This document shows, piece by piece, positions 1-10,962 of a DNA stretch of 64,000 nt. Origin of the DNA: Diadophis punctatus similis (Eukaryota > Chordata > Lepidosauria > Squamata > Dipsadidae); contig JALIGW010000063.1 in the NCBI GenBank assembly GCA_023053685.1, forward strand, positions 434,001 through 498,000. Direction: 5' to 3'. How positions within the stretch are numbered: the first letter of the stretch is position 1; every line of letters begins with the position of its first letter. Made by a program: the position numbers and the translations under genes. The notes beneath the pieces are model-generated. The model did not search any database, was not told the origin of the DNA, and saw nothing but the letters and a program-made list of their open reading frames with translations.

Positions 1-141
1 TTTTATTTTATTTTATTTTATTTTATTTTATTTTTTTATTTTTTTATTTTTTTTATTTTTTTATTTTTTTATTTTATTTTTTTATTTTTTTATTTTTTAT
101 TTTTTATTTTATTTTATTTTATTTTATTATTTTGTTCATTC
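1..141. repeat. TTTTA / T-rich low-complexity tract
   Basis: Runs of T broken by single A bases, mostly with 5- to 8-base spacing. It directly abuts an L3-like LINE tail in minus orientation (142-173), and the same pairing of an ATTTA-type repeat with an L3 tail recurs at 12643, 29822 and 57000, so this is probably the expanded 3' tail of a LINE rather than an independent microsatellite. Confidence 0.85.
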
Positions 142-173
142 TTATAGGCTGCCCAACTCCCACAGGACTCATT
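142..173 (-). mobile_element. L3-like LINE 3' tail fragment
   Basis: The stretch reading cttataggctgcccaactcc matches the 3' ends of the L3-like copies at 29855 and 57130 (tatgccgcccaactcc). Only about 30 bases remain before the sequence switches to CR1 coding sequence on the opposite strand. Confidence 0.5.
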
Positions 174-175
174 TG

Positions 176-578
176 CAGATTTTACAAATTTGCAGATGAT
201 ACCAAGCTGGCAGGAATAGCCAACACTGCAGAAGATAGGCTCAACATACAGAAGGATCTTGACAGACTTGAACGTTGGGCACTATCTACAAAATGAAATT
301 CAATGGTGAAAAAAGTAAGGTTCTACATTTAGGCAAAAAAAAACAAAATGCACAGGTACAGTATATGTGGTACCTTGCTCAACAGTAGTAACTGTGAGAG
401 GGATCTTGGAGTCCTAGTGGACAACCATTTAAATATGAGCCAGCAGTGTGCAGCAGCTGCCAAAAAAGCCAACAGAGTTCTAGGCTGCATTAACAGAGGG
501 ATAGAATCAAGATCACATGAAGTGTCAATAACACTTTATAATGCCTTGGTAAGGCCACACTTGGAATTATAAAATCAG
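176..578 (+). mobile_element. CR1 LINE fragment, distal reverse transcriptase region
   Basis: Translation gives the CR1 reverse transcriptase tail, with blocks such as [26 protein letters not shown] and [15 protein letters not shown], followed by [11 protein letters not shown]. The same blocks occur in the longer copy at 47403-48757. The frame is broken by a stop after ALSTK and by an A-run length change near 340, so it is a dead, 5'-truncated copy. It ends abruptly at about 578, where sequence homologous to the V2R upstream block begins. Confidence 0.85.
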
Positions 579-579
579 T

Positions 580-655
580 TCCAATTTGGGATTAATATAT
601 GGAGATTTCATTGAGAAGAAGATCCCAAACAGGTCCTACTCTTTGTCTTAAGTTA
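580..655 (+). promoter_or_regulatory. Detached outer part of V2R-1 upstream homology block
   Basis: This stretch (ccaatttgggattaatatat onward, with aagatccca and ctactctt) aligns with 21299-21375 upstream of V2R-2 and 55438-55510 upstream of V2R-4. In those two loci it is contiguous with the proximal block; here about 1.65 kb of repeats separates it from 2306. Function is inferred only from shared position and conservation. Confidence 0.5.
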
Positions 656-659
656 GTGG

Positions 660-814
660 ATTAACAAAACACTGTGGACATAGTATACTGGGATTTCAGG
701 AGGGTATTTGACAAAATACAGCACAACCTACTTCTTGGTAAGCTAGAAAAATGTGGGATAGACAGCATCACCAAAAGATGGACTAGACAGCTACTTTTTT
801 GAAATGGTTTAGGG
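660..814 (+). mobile_element. CR1 LINE fragment interrupted by a solo LTR
   Basis: Bases 670-785 encode a degenerate CR1 RT block (VDIVYWDF, HNLLLGKLEKCGIDS), comparable to VDIIYLDFSKAFDKVDHNLL in the copy at 47610. At about 786-814 it jumps to the CR1 3' end (gaaatggtttaggg), which resumes after the LTR at 1293 as tagggtctcctgcttgagca. It is therefore an internally deleted CR1 copy that later received the LTR. Confidence 0.65.
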
Positions 815-1292
815 TGTCAGATCCGTGAATCTGCCATTATTCAGGGGAAGGGGGGGACCCCTGGTTACATTATTTACATTATTGCTTTCTTACTTATGTA
901 TCCTATATCCTGTATCCTATTGATTTGTAAATTTTAGCTTGGTGCCTAGGTGCCCTGGGATTTTCGCACCTTTAGGGAAATGTGAGGGGAGGGGGGCCAT
1001 GTGGGTTGTATCGCTCAAAAGCCAGCAGAGGATGACCTGAGAAAGTTCCCTTATCACATTCTCAGAGTGGCCGTTACAATAACATCTTCCCACCTGCGGA
1101 TTGGCTGAATCCACATTGGGCAATTGGGAGGGCTTTCTAATTCGTTTATCCTAAATGTATGGCCTGAGGGACCTCAGAGCCTGCTTTTCTTATGTCTTGC
1201 TATCACTCCAGTTCAATAAATGGTTCCTTTTGAAATGCCAAGTTTCAAGAGTTTTTACTTTCTTGAATGAGGAGGAGAGGCTGGACCTTACA
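815..1292 (+). mobile_element. Solo LTR (478 bp) with 5-bp target duplication
   Basis: It begins TGTCAGA and ends CTTACA. The flanking five bases are TAGGG on both sides (810-814 and 1293-1297), and the flanks rejoin to give the usual CR1 3' sequence seen at 42808. An AATAAA signal lies at 1215-1220, about 75 bases before the end. No internal region, gag or pol remains, so this is a recombined solo LTR of an LTR retroelement whose family cannot be named from the LTR alone. Confidence 0.75.
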
Positions 1293-1345
1293 TAGGGTCT
1301 CCTGCTTGAGCAAGGGCTTGGACTTGAAGACCTCCAAGGCAGGAG
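1293..1345 (+). mobile_element. CR1 3' end, continuation after solo LTR
   Basis: The sequence tagggtctcctgcttgagca followed by ggacttgaagacctccaagg matches other CR1 3' ends in the window (42808-42862, 48690-48740). The stretch 1346-1640 beyond it holds nothing recognisable. Confidence 0.55.
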
Positions 1346-1647
1346 TGAAATGCTCCCAGTTTGGACTGGTCCCTCTTAGTCAGTGAATATGGGGGAACCT
1401 TCCACGTCCTCCCTTTTATTTGCCCAAATTTAACACTATTTCTAAAGCTATTCTGGCCTTCTTGATTTACAGGCTGCAGAGGTATGGCACAATGTAGCCT
1501 CCATGTTCACGCAAGCAATTTCCTAGGCTGTTTAATATTGCATGCTGTTTTTAGTGGGGGGTTTTGGGGTGGGTGAGTGGAAAAACAATGATCTGTGTCT
1601 TTTCTGTGTCAGATTTGAACCTGTATGTGTTGCAATAAAACTCTGGA

Positions 1648-1659
1648 GAATAGATAGAT

Positions 1660-1738
<79 letters not shown>

Positions 1739-1791
1739 TAGATATAGATGATGATATAGATGATGATATAGATATAGATGATAGATGATAG

Positions 1792-1881
<90 letters not shown>

Positions 1882-1942
1882 AAAGGAAAGGAAAGGAAAG
1901 GAAAGGAAAGGAAAGGAAAGGAAAGGAAAGGAAAGGAAGGGA

Positions 1943-2022
<80 letters not shown>
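1648..2022. repeat. Compound microsatellite: GATA, GATGATATA, AT, GGAAA, GAAA
   Basis: GATA units fill about 1651-1734, imperfect GATGATATA runs 1735-1792, pure AT about 1793-1878, GGAAA about 1879-1938 and GAAA about 1939-2020. The long open frames here are products of the repeat only. GATA arrays are the core of the Bkm satellite known from snakes; this array is short and no sex linkage can be read from it. Confidence 0.95.
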
Positions 2023-2303
2023 CTTATGACCACAATTGAGCCCAAAATTTTGGTTGCTAAGCAAGAGTGTTGTTAAGTGAGTTTCACCACATTTTACAAG
2101 TTGGCCATGCCCACCCGGTCACCTGACTACCAAGAATGCCCAACGAGTCACCTGACCACCAAGCCAAGCCCACCTGAACCCACGCCCACCTGACCTCCAG
2201 CCACGCCCACAAAATAAGCCATGCCCACAGAACCAGTAGGGAAAATTTTCACATTTCACCACTGCTTCAAGGTCCCTTCCAATTCTGCTATTCTGTTATT
2301 CTA
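2023..2303 (-). mobile_element. Mosaic of MITE fragment, hAT-like end and CR1 tail
   Basis: Bases 2023-2097 are the reverse complement of the end of the MITE at 18599-18985 (shared gggctcaattgtggtca). Bases 2098-2264 are rich in cctgaccaccaagcc and ccacgcccacaaaataagcc, also seen at 52078-52130, and end in the hAT-like terminus tttcaccactg. Bases 2265-2303 are a CR1 tail (aaggtcccttccaattctg). Confidence 0.55.
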
Positions 2304-2305
2304 AC

Positions 2306-2985
2306 GTTGGGCTGGGTTCAAGAATACTGAGTGTGTCCGTGGTGTTAGAGCACAGGCAGCACTAGAGGTAAGTGGCACCAATCTAGAGTGGCATCAAACT
2401 CCAAAGCTTTGGGTAACCATCCCTAGCATTCTCTGGAGGCAAGAGACCCCATTGAAGGACAGGCAGAAGTCACTTTCCTGGCTGTTGAACTATCTTGCTC
2501 CAGCATCACTTTATGGACATGTCCTAACAAGAAAGCTATGACCACTATAGGACAGTGCCCCAAGGGGTGTATCTGTGATTTTTTACCAAAGTGCTTTTCC
2601 CCCACTTACCCTCATTAGATGGAAGAAGTTTAGGGTCCCAAGAGGACAAGTTTCCTCTCACTCTAATTATCACCTTACAGGCCTTGAGACCTCTTCTCCT
2701 TCTTTTCCAGAGATTGCCTTTGATGTAAACATGAGACTGAAGCAACGTGGAAGGGATCTTGCATTAGAAAAGGATAAATACCACAGGTTATGCTCTTTGT
2801 GGCTCAAGTTATGGGACAGGCAGGAGCTGTGCTCCTGAATGTACTTTCTCTCTCTTCCAGGCTAATCTTGACTTGTCTCTGTTTGAATCAGGAAAGCCAC
2901 TGGATATTCCATCCTGTGAGAGTGCTTTGGGTTCTGCTAATTCTTCTTTAGAAACAGGAAGGAGACTGATTCAGCCCCATGAATT
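2306..2985 (+). promoter_or_regulatory. V2R-1 conserved upstream block and presumed 5' leader
   Basis: About 680 bases align with the regions immediately upstream of V2R-2 (21440-22061) and V2R-4 (55510-56123). Shared landmarks are ggacatgtcctgacaag-like sequence, tgcctttgatgtaaac, and the leader ending gactgattcagcccyatga next to the start codon. Two pyrimidine tracts followed by CAG (AG at 2709-2710 and 2859-2860) are kept in the paralogues, consistent with acceptors of non-coding 5' exons. Promoter activity is inference. Confidence 0.5.
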
Positions 2986-3203
2986 ATGGACCTCCTGCTT
3001 CTGCTTCTGATGCTGCTGATCTCCCAGCCAGTCTCTGGGAAGCTTAGAATGAAGTGCCCACTGAATTTGGACCACCAGGATGGAGAAAAGCCATGGAGCT
3101 ATTATAAGCCAGGAGATTTTCTCCTTGGTATAGTCCTCTCTCCCTCAACAATGGCACATAAAATATTACCTTTCAACATGGCTCCTTCTAATCAGATTCG
3201 GTT
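2986..3203 (+). CDS. V2R-1 exon 1: signal peptide and N-terminus
   Basis: The start is the ATG of a leucine-rich signal peptide (MDLLLLLLMLLISQPVSG, about 18 residues), followed by the N-terminal ectodomain with KLRMKCPL. The same start context and MDLLLL opening occur in V2R-2 and V2R-4. The donor gtaagtc follows base 3203, leaving phase 2. Confidence 0.88.
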
Positions 3204-3926
3204 GTAAGTCATTCATTGTGATGGGGTTTCATTCCCTCCGTTTGCAGTTCTAACACTCTTTTCTTCTTATTATTATTTTACTTACTTTTATATTGCAGGA
3301 CTTGACTAATTTCTTGAATTGTTTTGATTTGGCCTCTCTCTTTTGTCTTATTTTCTGGGAGAGGCTCAAATCCAAACATGAGGAAAATAAAACCTGAAAG
3401 AAGTCCACATTATTTTCCTCTCCCTGTTCAATCCTAAATTAATGATGTGAATACTGAGTTTTGTTGAAAGTAGTGATTGTTGTAGTTTCCCCTGCCCAGC
3501 TCATTTCTATATTTTTATAAATCATTAATTGACACTCTATGCCTGATTTTTATAGGAATAGAGGATGCTTGTTTTTAGAACAGCTTTTCTGGGTCACTTA
3601 TCAAATATTTTCTTCCGTGTATGACTGTTCTGCTTTAATGACTGAATTATTTTGCAACCTGTTTTACTGGGCTGATGAAAGTTAGTACTTTTACAAATGC
3701 TGGTTTATGTCTGATTTTTAATGCTTTTGGAGGAATATCTCCATGCCATCTTCTCCATACTCACAAATATTAAAAGGTGATGGGTGTCTATCATGTGCCT
3801 CTGATTTTGGATCCATATTGGCTTAAGAGTTAGTTAGCTTGAGGAGAAAAAGAGGATTATATAGAGAAAAAAATAGTTTTTGTTATTGATGATGCTAATA
3901 TTAACATAAGCATGGTTTTATACTAG

Positions 3927-4215
3927 TAAGCCTACTGGAGAGGAAAAGATACTATGCATGATTTTCAATATTGAAGTGGTTAATAAAAATCCCCAGCTCC
4001 TGCACAATCTCACCCTTGGCTACAACATATATGACAACTATAGGAACACACTTGGCACTTCAGAGGCATTGCTAGGTATGCTCTCTACTGGAAAAGTCAA
4101 TGTTCCCAACTACAGCTGTGGAAGGAAGGACAACCTTTTGGCTCTTATTGATGGAGCTGTTGAAGGTATCTCCATCCAGATGTCAACATTAGGAGGCCCC
4201 TACAAAGTCATCCAG
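3927..4215 (+). CDS. V2R-1 exon 2: ligand-binding lobe 1, proximal part
   Basis: Acceptor tactag precedes 3927 and donor gtttgtg follows 4215. The frame enters with one base completing the exon 1 codon. Recognisable blocks are VVNKNPQLLHNLTLGYN and NVPNYSCGRKDN, both repeated nearly unchanged in V2R-2 and V2R-4. It encodes residues about 73-169 of the Venus-flytrap domain. Confidence 0.9.
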
Positions 4216-4680
4216 GTTTGTGTTTGTGTTTTTCTATCTGGTAAAGTGAGTGGGTTGTTGGTGTGTGAGTGATAGCTCCAACCATTTCTTCTCTATAGAA
4301 TTCAAAATCTGCTTTTCATTATGACCTTTGCAGGTTTCATGGCTGGGGATTTAGGTAACAATGGGGAACGAGCAAGGATCAAAATAGAAACATATATTCA
4401 TGAGACTATCCTCATTGCTTTTTTAAAAAAAGTATTTTTATTGTTTTATATCATACATTTATTTTCTATGTTGAGCAGTGTGCTCTCTAGGTGTCCCATC
4501 AACACCTAGACATACAAACATCATCATCATTATAGTCATATATATATATAAAACTGCTGCCTTACAAGCAGACTGCCCAGGTTCAATTCCCACTAAGGGT
4601 ATGGCTATCTGACGAGAGCAAAATAGCTCGAAATAGATCTATAATAGTCTGCCTTTATTTTCATTTATCAGCAAAAAATG

Positions 4681-4682
<2 letters not shown>

Positions 4683-4743
<61 letters not shown>
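4683..4743. repeat. (CA)n microsatellite
   Basis: About 30 uninterrupted CA units in V2R-1 intron 2. Confidence 0.97.
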
Positions 4744-4747
<4 letters not shown>

Positions 4748-4895
4748 ATGCAGTAACATATAAACAAATATATTATCTACCATTATGGTATCAATTATAT
4801 AACCGTCAAAGAGAAGGGAAAAAATTACCCATGTGTTTTTGTTTCTCATATACCCCATATTTCACCCAATTTTACAACGACAGTCCATCTCTTTC

Positions 4896-5020
4896 CGTCT
4901 CTTTCCTTCTCCTTCTCCTTCTCCTTCTCCTTCCCTCCCTTCCCTTCTCTCCTCTCCTTCCCTCCACTTCCCTCTCTCCTTCTCCTCTCCCCTCTCTACT
5001 TCCCTCTCCTCCCTTTTCCT
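4896..5020. repeat. Pyrimidine-rich (CTT/CCT) tract
   Basis: Almost pure C/T stretch beginning with CTTCTC units. Reading frames across it are compositional and not genes. Confidence 0.9.
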
Positions 5021-5689
5021 CATTGCTTTGAGGGCTTTTGAGGGGAGGCTTTGTGCTCAATCAAAGTAGGAAGTACAAATAGGAAATACAATAGGAAGGT
5101 GTAGCACTGATAGAAAGCTCACATTTGTTTCATGATATTAACCAAAGTAATGATATTCTCAAACATGAATTAACCATTTTATAAAAGAATTACAAATATA
5201 TTAGACAAAATGTCAACTATTTTTTACCCTAAAATGCTCATGTTCAAATTCATTGTTAAATTTTTTAAGAACAATTCTACCAGTTATACAATTCAATAAA
5301 TATCCCAACTCTATTGGCATGTTCATTTACACATATAAATAATAACTGCCCTACCCATTTGGGACAAAAATGTAGTCTGTATATATTAAAAAGGGAATAA
5401 AAAGGACCCTAATTATTCATGGCCCATTCTCTAACAGTTGTTGTGACTAAAATATATGCAAACTTCCCCTTGAGTAGAGTTTTAAATGGTAGATGGTAGC
5501 GCATTCCTGTAGAAGCACCAGCAGTCTTTAAACAGATTTGATCCACTATTGGTAATTGCATTGCCTTGAACCATCTAACTACAAAAACATATCAGTCAGA
5601 GGAAATAATGGTTTGCTGCCTTTATAGCATTTGACAAAGAAATATTATGGAAGAAACTGATTGCCCTTAAAATGGAATTCAGAATGCTG

Positions 5690-5905
5690 ATCTTGCTCAA
5701 AGCCCTTTCTGCAAGCACTGACAGTGAGAACTATTAATCAGTGGAACAGCTTGCCTCATGAAGGTGTGCATGCTCCATTACTGGAGGTTTTAAAAAAGAA
5801 CTGGACATTCATTTTTCTGGAATGGCATATATTCTGCTCTGTGAGCAGAGGGTTGGACTAGAAGACCTCAAAGATCCCTTCTGTCCTAATTATTCCATTC
5901 ATTTG
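5690..5905 (+). mobile_element. CR1 LINE 3' end
   Basis: Contains the CR1 terminal landmarks: agtgagaactattaatcagt, tggaacagcttgcct, then gggttggactagaagacct and a truncated ATTCC tail. Only the last 200 or so bases of the element are present. Confidence 0.75.
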
Positions 5906-6500
5906 TTTGAGAGTGTGTTTTAAGACAGAGTTTCCTAATGTTTTTAGCTTTGCACACCGAAGCGGGGTGGGGGAAGAGGTTCCATCCGAGAGGACCAACT
6001 TGCTGGCTGTTTCTGCAGCCTGGTTGAAAACTCCTTACAGCCCACTAGTAGGTGTGGCCCATAGGTTGAGGAACCCTGTTTTAGGATCAATGAAGCCATG
6101 AGAAGTAGGAATGATCCTTACCAAAGGGTAAGACAAGGGTACTGCCCATGTGACATTTGGGTTTCATATACTGTTAAGACAACTTGATTCCTACTCTCAT
6201 AAGAATTATCTGATTATGGATAAGTCAAAATCAAAAGTTATGGTCTTTGGGAAATGATCTCATTGCCATATAGAGCTATTCGATGATGAGCCAATAGAGC
6301 AAGTTCATACATTTTCTTGCCTGGGGTATTTTTCTCTGTGACTAGATTTTGGCTCCCTCAACACCAAAGAAGCTCATTTAGATCAAAGGCACAAGTGAAT
6401 GCACTGTTGTTATTTTTTTTAAAAAAAATCATAGCCATGCAGCTTTCATAGCCTGAATTGTTGAAGTACAAAAGGCCAAAGTTACCGCTATGCACTTATA

Positions 6501-6740
6501 TAGAGCTGAAGTGGTGCAGTGGTTAAATGCTGTGACTGCAGGCTGACTGCTAGTTCAGCAGTTCAGCTGTTCAAATCTCACTAGGCTCAAGGTTGACTCA
6601 GCCTTCCATCCTTCCGAGGTCGGTAAAATGAGGACCCAGATTGTTGGGGGCAATATTCTGAACTCTGTAAACTGCTTAGAGAGGGCTGTAAAGCACTATG
6701 AAGCGGTATATAAGTAAAGTGCTATTGCTATTATTGCTAT
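6501..6740 (+). mobile_element. tRNA-derived SINE, full length
   Basis: The head is tRNA-like (agtggtgcagtggttaaatg, A-box region; ttcaaatctcac, B-box region), followed by ggctcaaggttgactcagcc, aaaatgaggacccagattgt and the tail ggtatataagtaaagtgcta with gctatt repeats. Six related copies lie in the window, in both orientations. This is a SINE and not a functional tRNA gene. Confidence 0.85.
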
Positions 6741-6865
6741 ATTGAGCTGAACTTTGGGATTTATTTTATACCACTTCTAGAACAAATCCAATCACAACAT
6801 CTGAGAAGTATCTTAAGGACTTCAGCTGCTGCCTTGAGAGCTGAATTGGGAATTTATACAATAAT

Positions 6866-7310
6866 AACAACAGAGTTGGAGGTCTTCTAGTCCAACCCCC
6901 TGCCTAGGCAGGAAACCCTACACTACTTCAGACAAATGGTTATCCAACATCTTCTTAAAAACTTCCAGTGTTGGAGCATTCACAACTTCTGGAGGCAAGC
7001 TGTTCCACTGATTAATTGTTCTAACTGTCAGGAAATTTCTCCTAAGTTCTAAGTTACTTCCCCCCTTGATTAGTTTCCACCCATTGCTTCTTGTTCTACC
7101 CTCAGGTGCTTTGGAGAATAGCTTGACTCCCTCTTCTTTGTGGCAACCCCTGAGATATTGGAACACTGCTATCATATCTCCCCTAGTCCTTCTTTTCATT
7201 AGACATACCCAGTTCCAGCAACCGTTCTTCATATGTTTTAGCCTCCAGTCCCCTAATAATCTTTGTTGCTCTTCTCTGCACTCTTTCTAGAGTCTCAACA
7301 TTCTTTTTAT
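6866..7310 (-). mobile_element. CR1 LINE 3' end, minus orientation
   Basis: The minus strand encodes the CR1 ORF2 C-terminus: [49 protein letters not shown] and PTLEVFKKMLDNHLS. The 3' end lies near 6866 (gttggaggtcttctagtcca read on plus). It is 5'-truncated near 7310. Confidence 0.88.
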
Positions 7311-8032
7311 AATTTATAATATTGGGGCATGTATTTTTTTATAAAATTAATGACATGCAAACTGTTAGAGTCTCAAAACTCTGTTAGAACAAACAAATTT
7401 CAATTGAAAAGTTCTTGAAGATAAATACAAAAGATAAATTATATTAGGAACTGTGGTCTTCCTGTCTTTTTACAATTGTAGAAAAAACTAACATTATTGC
7501 TGCACAAAGAATCCAGGATTTTCAAAACAAAGAAATATATAGACATCCTCAGTAAGGTTGGCAAATTTAAGTGCATTAATTGCTACAGATTTACAAAATT
7601 GCTAAATATTGAGTTCAATCTTTCAAATCCCTTACAATGAATATAATTGTATTTGTGGAGCTCCAGAGATAGAAGATGTAATACATCTATTATTTTGAAT
7701 GTCCATTCTATAAGAAAGTAGGAGATCAATATCTTGAACAGCACTTTAGAGAAACAACCTATTGGGATCCGAATACTTTAAAAAATGTATTTCCGGTGTG
7801 ATCAGAATTCAAAAATTATATATAATAAAACCCTTTTTGGAAGGAAATTACGATCATTGTGGCAAATTTTGGGATCATAAAGAAATTCTCATTTCATTCT
7901 TTACACTTATTCTATTGCATTATTCTTTTAAATATTCTACATTTACATGCTATTTTGTTAATGTTCTATCTTTTATAATCTGTATCTTGATATGGCCTAA
8001 TGACTAATCAACATGAAAGTGTTCTAATTCCA

Positions 8033-8285
8033 TGTTTCCCTGAAAATAACATCCAGTCTTATTTTCTTTTGGGCTCCAAAATAAGCACTAGGGCTTATTT
8101 TTGGGGATGTCTAATTTTTTCCCATATATAGGAGGCCCACTTTTTCTGCTTGCTCAGATGGAATGGGCAGCTGCGCAGGTGCTTAAGTAGGGTTTATTTT
8201 GGTGGGTAGGGCTTATATTAGATGCATACACAAAAAAAGCATGCTAGGGTTTATTTTTTGGATAGGTCTTATTTTCGGGGAAACA
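8033..8285. mobile_element. MITE with TGTTTCCC inverted ends
   Basis: The left end tgtttccctgaaaataac and the right end read in reverse (tgtttccccgaaaataagac) are near-perfect inverted repeats. The interior carries further copies of agggcttattttnggg. There is no coding capacity. A target duplication is not clear. Confidence 0.6.
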
Positions 8286-8386
8286 GTGAATGTGCATGAG
8301 AAAAATGTTGGATTCATTAAAAGCTAAAAATTGGGACTTGGTAGGACCCCAAATATAACACAGCACTCTTCATTGCTTTTTTTCAG

Positions 8387-9178
8387 CTGAGTAATAGAGT
8401 CACTTCAGAGGCTCTGAGTGATAAAAGTCAATTCCCTTTTTTCCATCCGATGCTCCCCACAAGAGGGTTCCAGTACCAAGGAATTGTACAACTGCTCCTC
8501 CATTTCAGATGGACCTTGATTGGTCTCTTTGCTCCGGACACAGAGAATGGAGAGAATTTCATGAGGACTTTTACTCCTCTGCTTGTCAAGAATAAAATTT
8601 GTGTTGTTATATCACAACAATTCTCAGTGACTAGACATACAGCACCCCTCAGGGATGCCCTCTCTAAGTGGAAGCAAGTCAATGTCTTTGTTCACTTCAT
8701 AAAAGGTAATTCCATTTGGGACAGAATTCGTCCTTTCCATTTAACGTTTAAAGGTCTGCCAGGTCCCATTGAAGGGAAAGTCTGGATCATGACAACAATT
8801 AGAGTATATTCAAAGAGAAAGAACACGCTTCTCAAATACGTCCATAGTATTTGGAGCTTTCCTCCTCAGTATAGAAAGAGTTGGAGAAAAGATGATGCCT
8901 ATCAAAATCATTTCTTTGTAGAACCTGAATTTCAAGATGAGTATTTTCAATGTTCTGTTTCAAAACACGTCTTTTCTGTCAAAGGCCGGAGAAGATGCAC
9001 CCAAAAAACACCACTGGATATCCAAAAGAAAAAGAACAGAATGCAGATCACAAATGGAAGCATTACTTACAGTGTCATTAAGGTTCTGGCCCACGCCATA
9101 AACGCTGCGTCCAATGTCAAGATGAGAAGGAAGAAGGGAGAAGAGAGGTTGGGGGCTCCAAGGCTGCAGCCGTGGAAG
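8387..9178 (+). CDS. V2R-1 exon 3: ligand-binding domain, main part
   Basis: Acceptor tttttttcag precedes 8387 and donor gtatgg follows 9178; 264 codons in phase 0. Blocks conserved with V2R-2 include SEALSDK, LLLHFRWTLIGLFAPDTENG, GLPGPIEGKVWI and FSVKGRRRCTQK. It covers residues about 170-433 of the Venus-flytrap domain, the part that varies most between paralogues and probably sets ligand choice. Confidence 0.9.
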
Positions 9179-10749
9179 GTATGGGGTCCCAACAAGGATC
9201 CATAAAACTAAATTCCTTTTCAGAGTCTTTGGTGCTCTCTGAGCTTGGTGGTTTAAGATCTCAAGCTTCTATACAACCTCTGTTAACTTATTGGAAGAGC
9301 GTTTTCTATATTTGAAAAAAATGCTCCCAGATTCCTTCTGATTTTAAGTTCCTGTAAACCATCTTGGCTCTTCTCCTTGTTCTCTTTCCTCAAGGCTAAA
9401 AGCAACTCCTTTGATCTCTTCCTTGCCTTTTTTGTCCTTGCCTAAAGCTGATGAATATTTTGTGCAATGTCTTCTACAAATGTTTCCTACGAGAGGACCT
9501 GGCATGATTCCACTGGATCATTAATGACATTCTCGTCAAATTAATAACATGGTTATTATCATATCATTAAAATATTACTACTACTTTATTATAATCAGTA
9601 ACAATTCTACATATAGAATAATGTGAGAAAAACTACAAATGTAATCTTAAAGAAATATATAGATTGTGGCTGCCATTCATTTGTCTTATACAAGATACAA
9701 TCACGTATCAAGTCCTAGATGCTAAAAATTAGTTTCCAACTGAACTTTACTTATACACCTCTCTCTATCACAAAATCATACTTTTATTTTATGGAAGCTG
9801 GGAATTTTTTTTAAAGGAGATCAAAATAATTTTGTTCAAGCATTATTATAATTTTTGCATCACAAAATCATGGTTTATTTACTTCCTTTATTAATAAAAA
9901 TATAGAAGAATCAATGACGAAGGTTTGTTTTTCATAACTCACCAATTTTATCAGTAAGATTAAAATTTATTTGAGTACAATTTTAAAGATGCATCCACTT
10001 AGTTATCATGCCATCCAGTGCTCAATGAATTAGATCTCAATTCATCACATCATGAAGGATTTTGTTAATTCTTCACTAAAACATGTTGTACCCCCGATAT
10101 TCACACAATCTATTAAGGAATTTTAATTACACGTGGGAATGTGGACCAGAGAAAGAGATGGGGGGAAGGATCAGATAAGATGAGGGGTGGGGAGATGAAC
10201 CTGCAGCTGTATAACAGGCTTAGAAAGAAATTCAGAGATATTTTTTTAACTGTCAAATGAGGTGATGAAAGAGTTGTACTTTCACACGTGCAAGATTCTG
10301 TTAATGTAGTCTTACAATAAAATGTAATTAGTTTATCTGATCATTTTTCCCATCTGCTCTACTTGACTGAAGATTAGCCTTGCAACTTTCTTCTTAACCA
10401 ATCCTTGCTTTCTGGTGATCACCCTGTTGTTTTCAAGGAGTTTATGAATACTCCAGTTATTTTGGGGGTTTTCTTCAATTGATTTGTGACCTTTCCTAAA
10501 ATGTTCCTTATAATTGACAAATTTTGTCAATTATATCTTCCCACTATACTTTTTGTCAATATACTGTATGATTGAGAACTATTACTGAACCTTTATTCTT
10601 ATGTCTTGAAGATAGTGGCAACACTTGTTCTCCCAACTCACAATATTTACAAGTTAAAAAACCTTAGAAGAAAAATTCAAATGTAAAAAAAGATAATAAT
10701 TAGAAATGAAGATTTCTGTTTTTAAAATGCCTGGATGTTTCCATTCTAG
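9179..10749 (+). other. V2R-1 intron 3, no features recognised
   Basis: AT-rich intron without a recognisable repeat. Bases 10100-10330 align with V2R-2 intron 3 (26779-27010; shared cacaatctattaaggaa), and 10430-10530 with 27110-27200, showing that introns duplicated with the gene. Confidence 0.7.
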
Positions 10750-10962
10750 TTCCATCCATTCCTAAAGAAAAAAGAATTGTACAATCTTTCCCTGTTCAAA
10801 GTGTACATGGATCAAAATGGAGTCATAGTAACAGATCTAGAGATCTTTAGTAGGGTGTTTTTGCCCAAGAAGGATGCCATCAACATGGAATTGGGGAGTT
10901 TTGAAAGGCAGAGACTTATAATCAACCAAGATGCTTTGTCACAGCTAAAGTTGCTCAACAAG
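10750..10962 (+). CDS. V2R-1 exon 4: end of ligand-binding domain
   Basis: Acceptor ccattctag precedes 10750 and donor gtgggg follows 10962; 71 codons, phase 0 at both ends. It opens with FHPFLKK and contains VYMDQNGVIVTDLEIFS and GSFERQRLIINQDALSQLK, matching V2R-2 exon 4 in length exactly. Confidence 0.9.

Larger units (their letters stand above)
4216..8386 (+). other. V2R-1 intron 2 (4.2 kb), repeat-bearing
   Basis: The intron is twice the length of its V2R-2 counterpart. The excess is explained by a CA array (4683-4743), a pyrimidine tract (4896-5020), two CR1 tails, a SINE and a MITE. Unique parts such as 7590-7760 still resemble V2R-2 intron 2 (24060-24200 and 24870-24980). Bases 5050-5690 show nothing identifiable. 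Confidence 0.8.

Noticed and set aside
1551..2064. Three overlapping frames of 83-164 codons rich in F/L/S, Y/I or K/E
   Set aside because: They are translations of the GATA, AT, GGAAA and GAAA repeats and have no non-repetitive coding sequence.
6501..6580. tRNA gene
   Set aside because: A- and B-box-like blocks belong to a SINE head followed by the SINE body; no cloverleaf-forming complete tRNA is seen.
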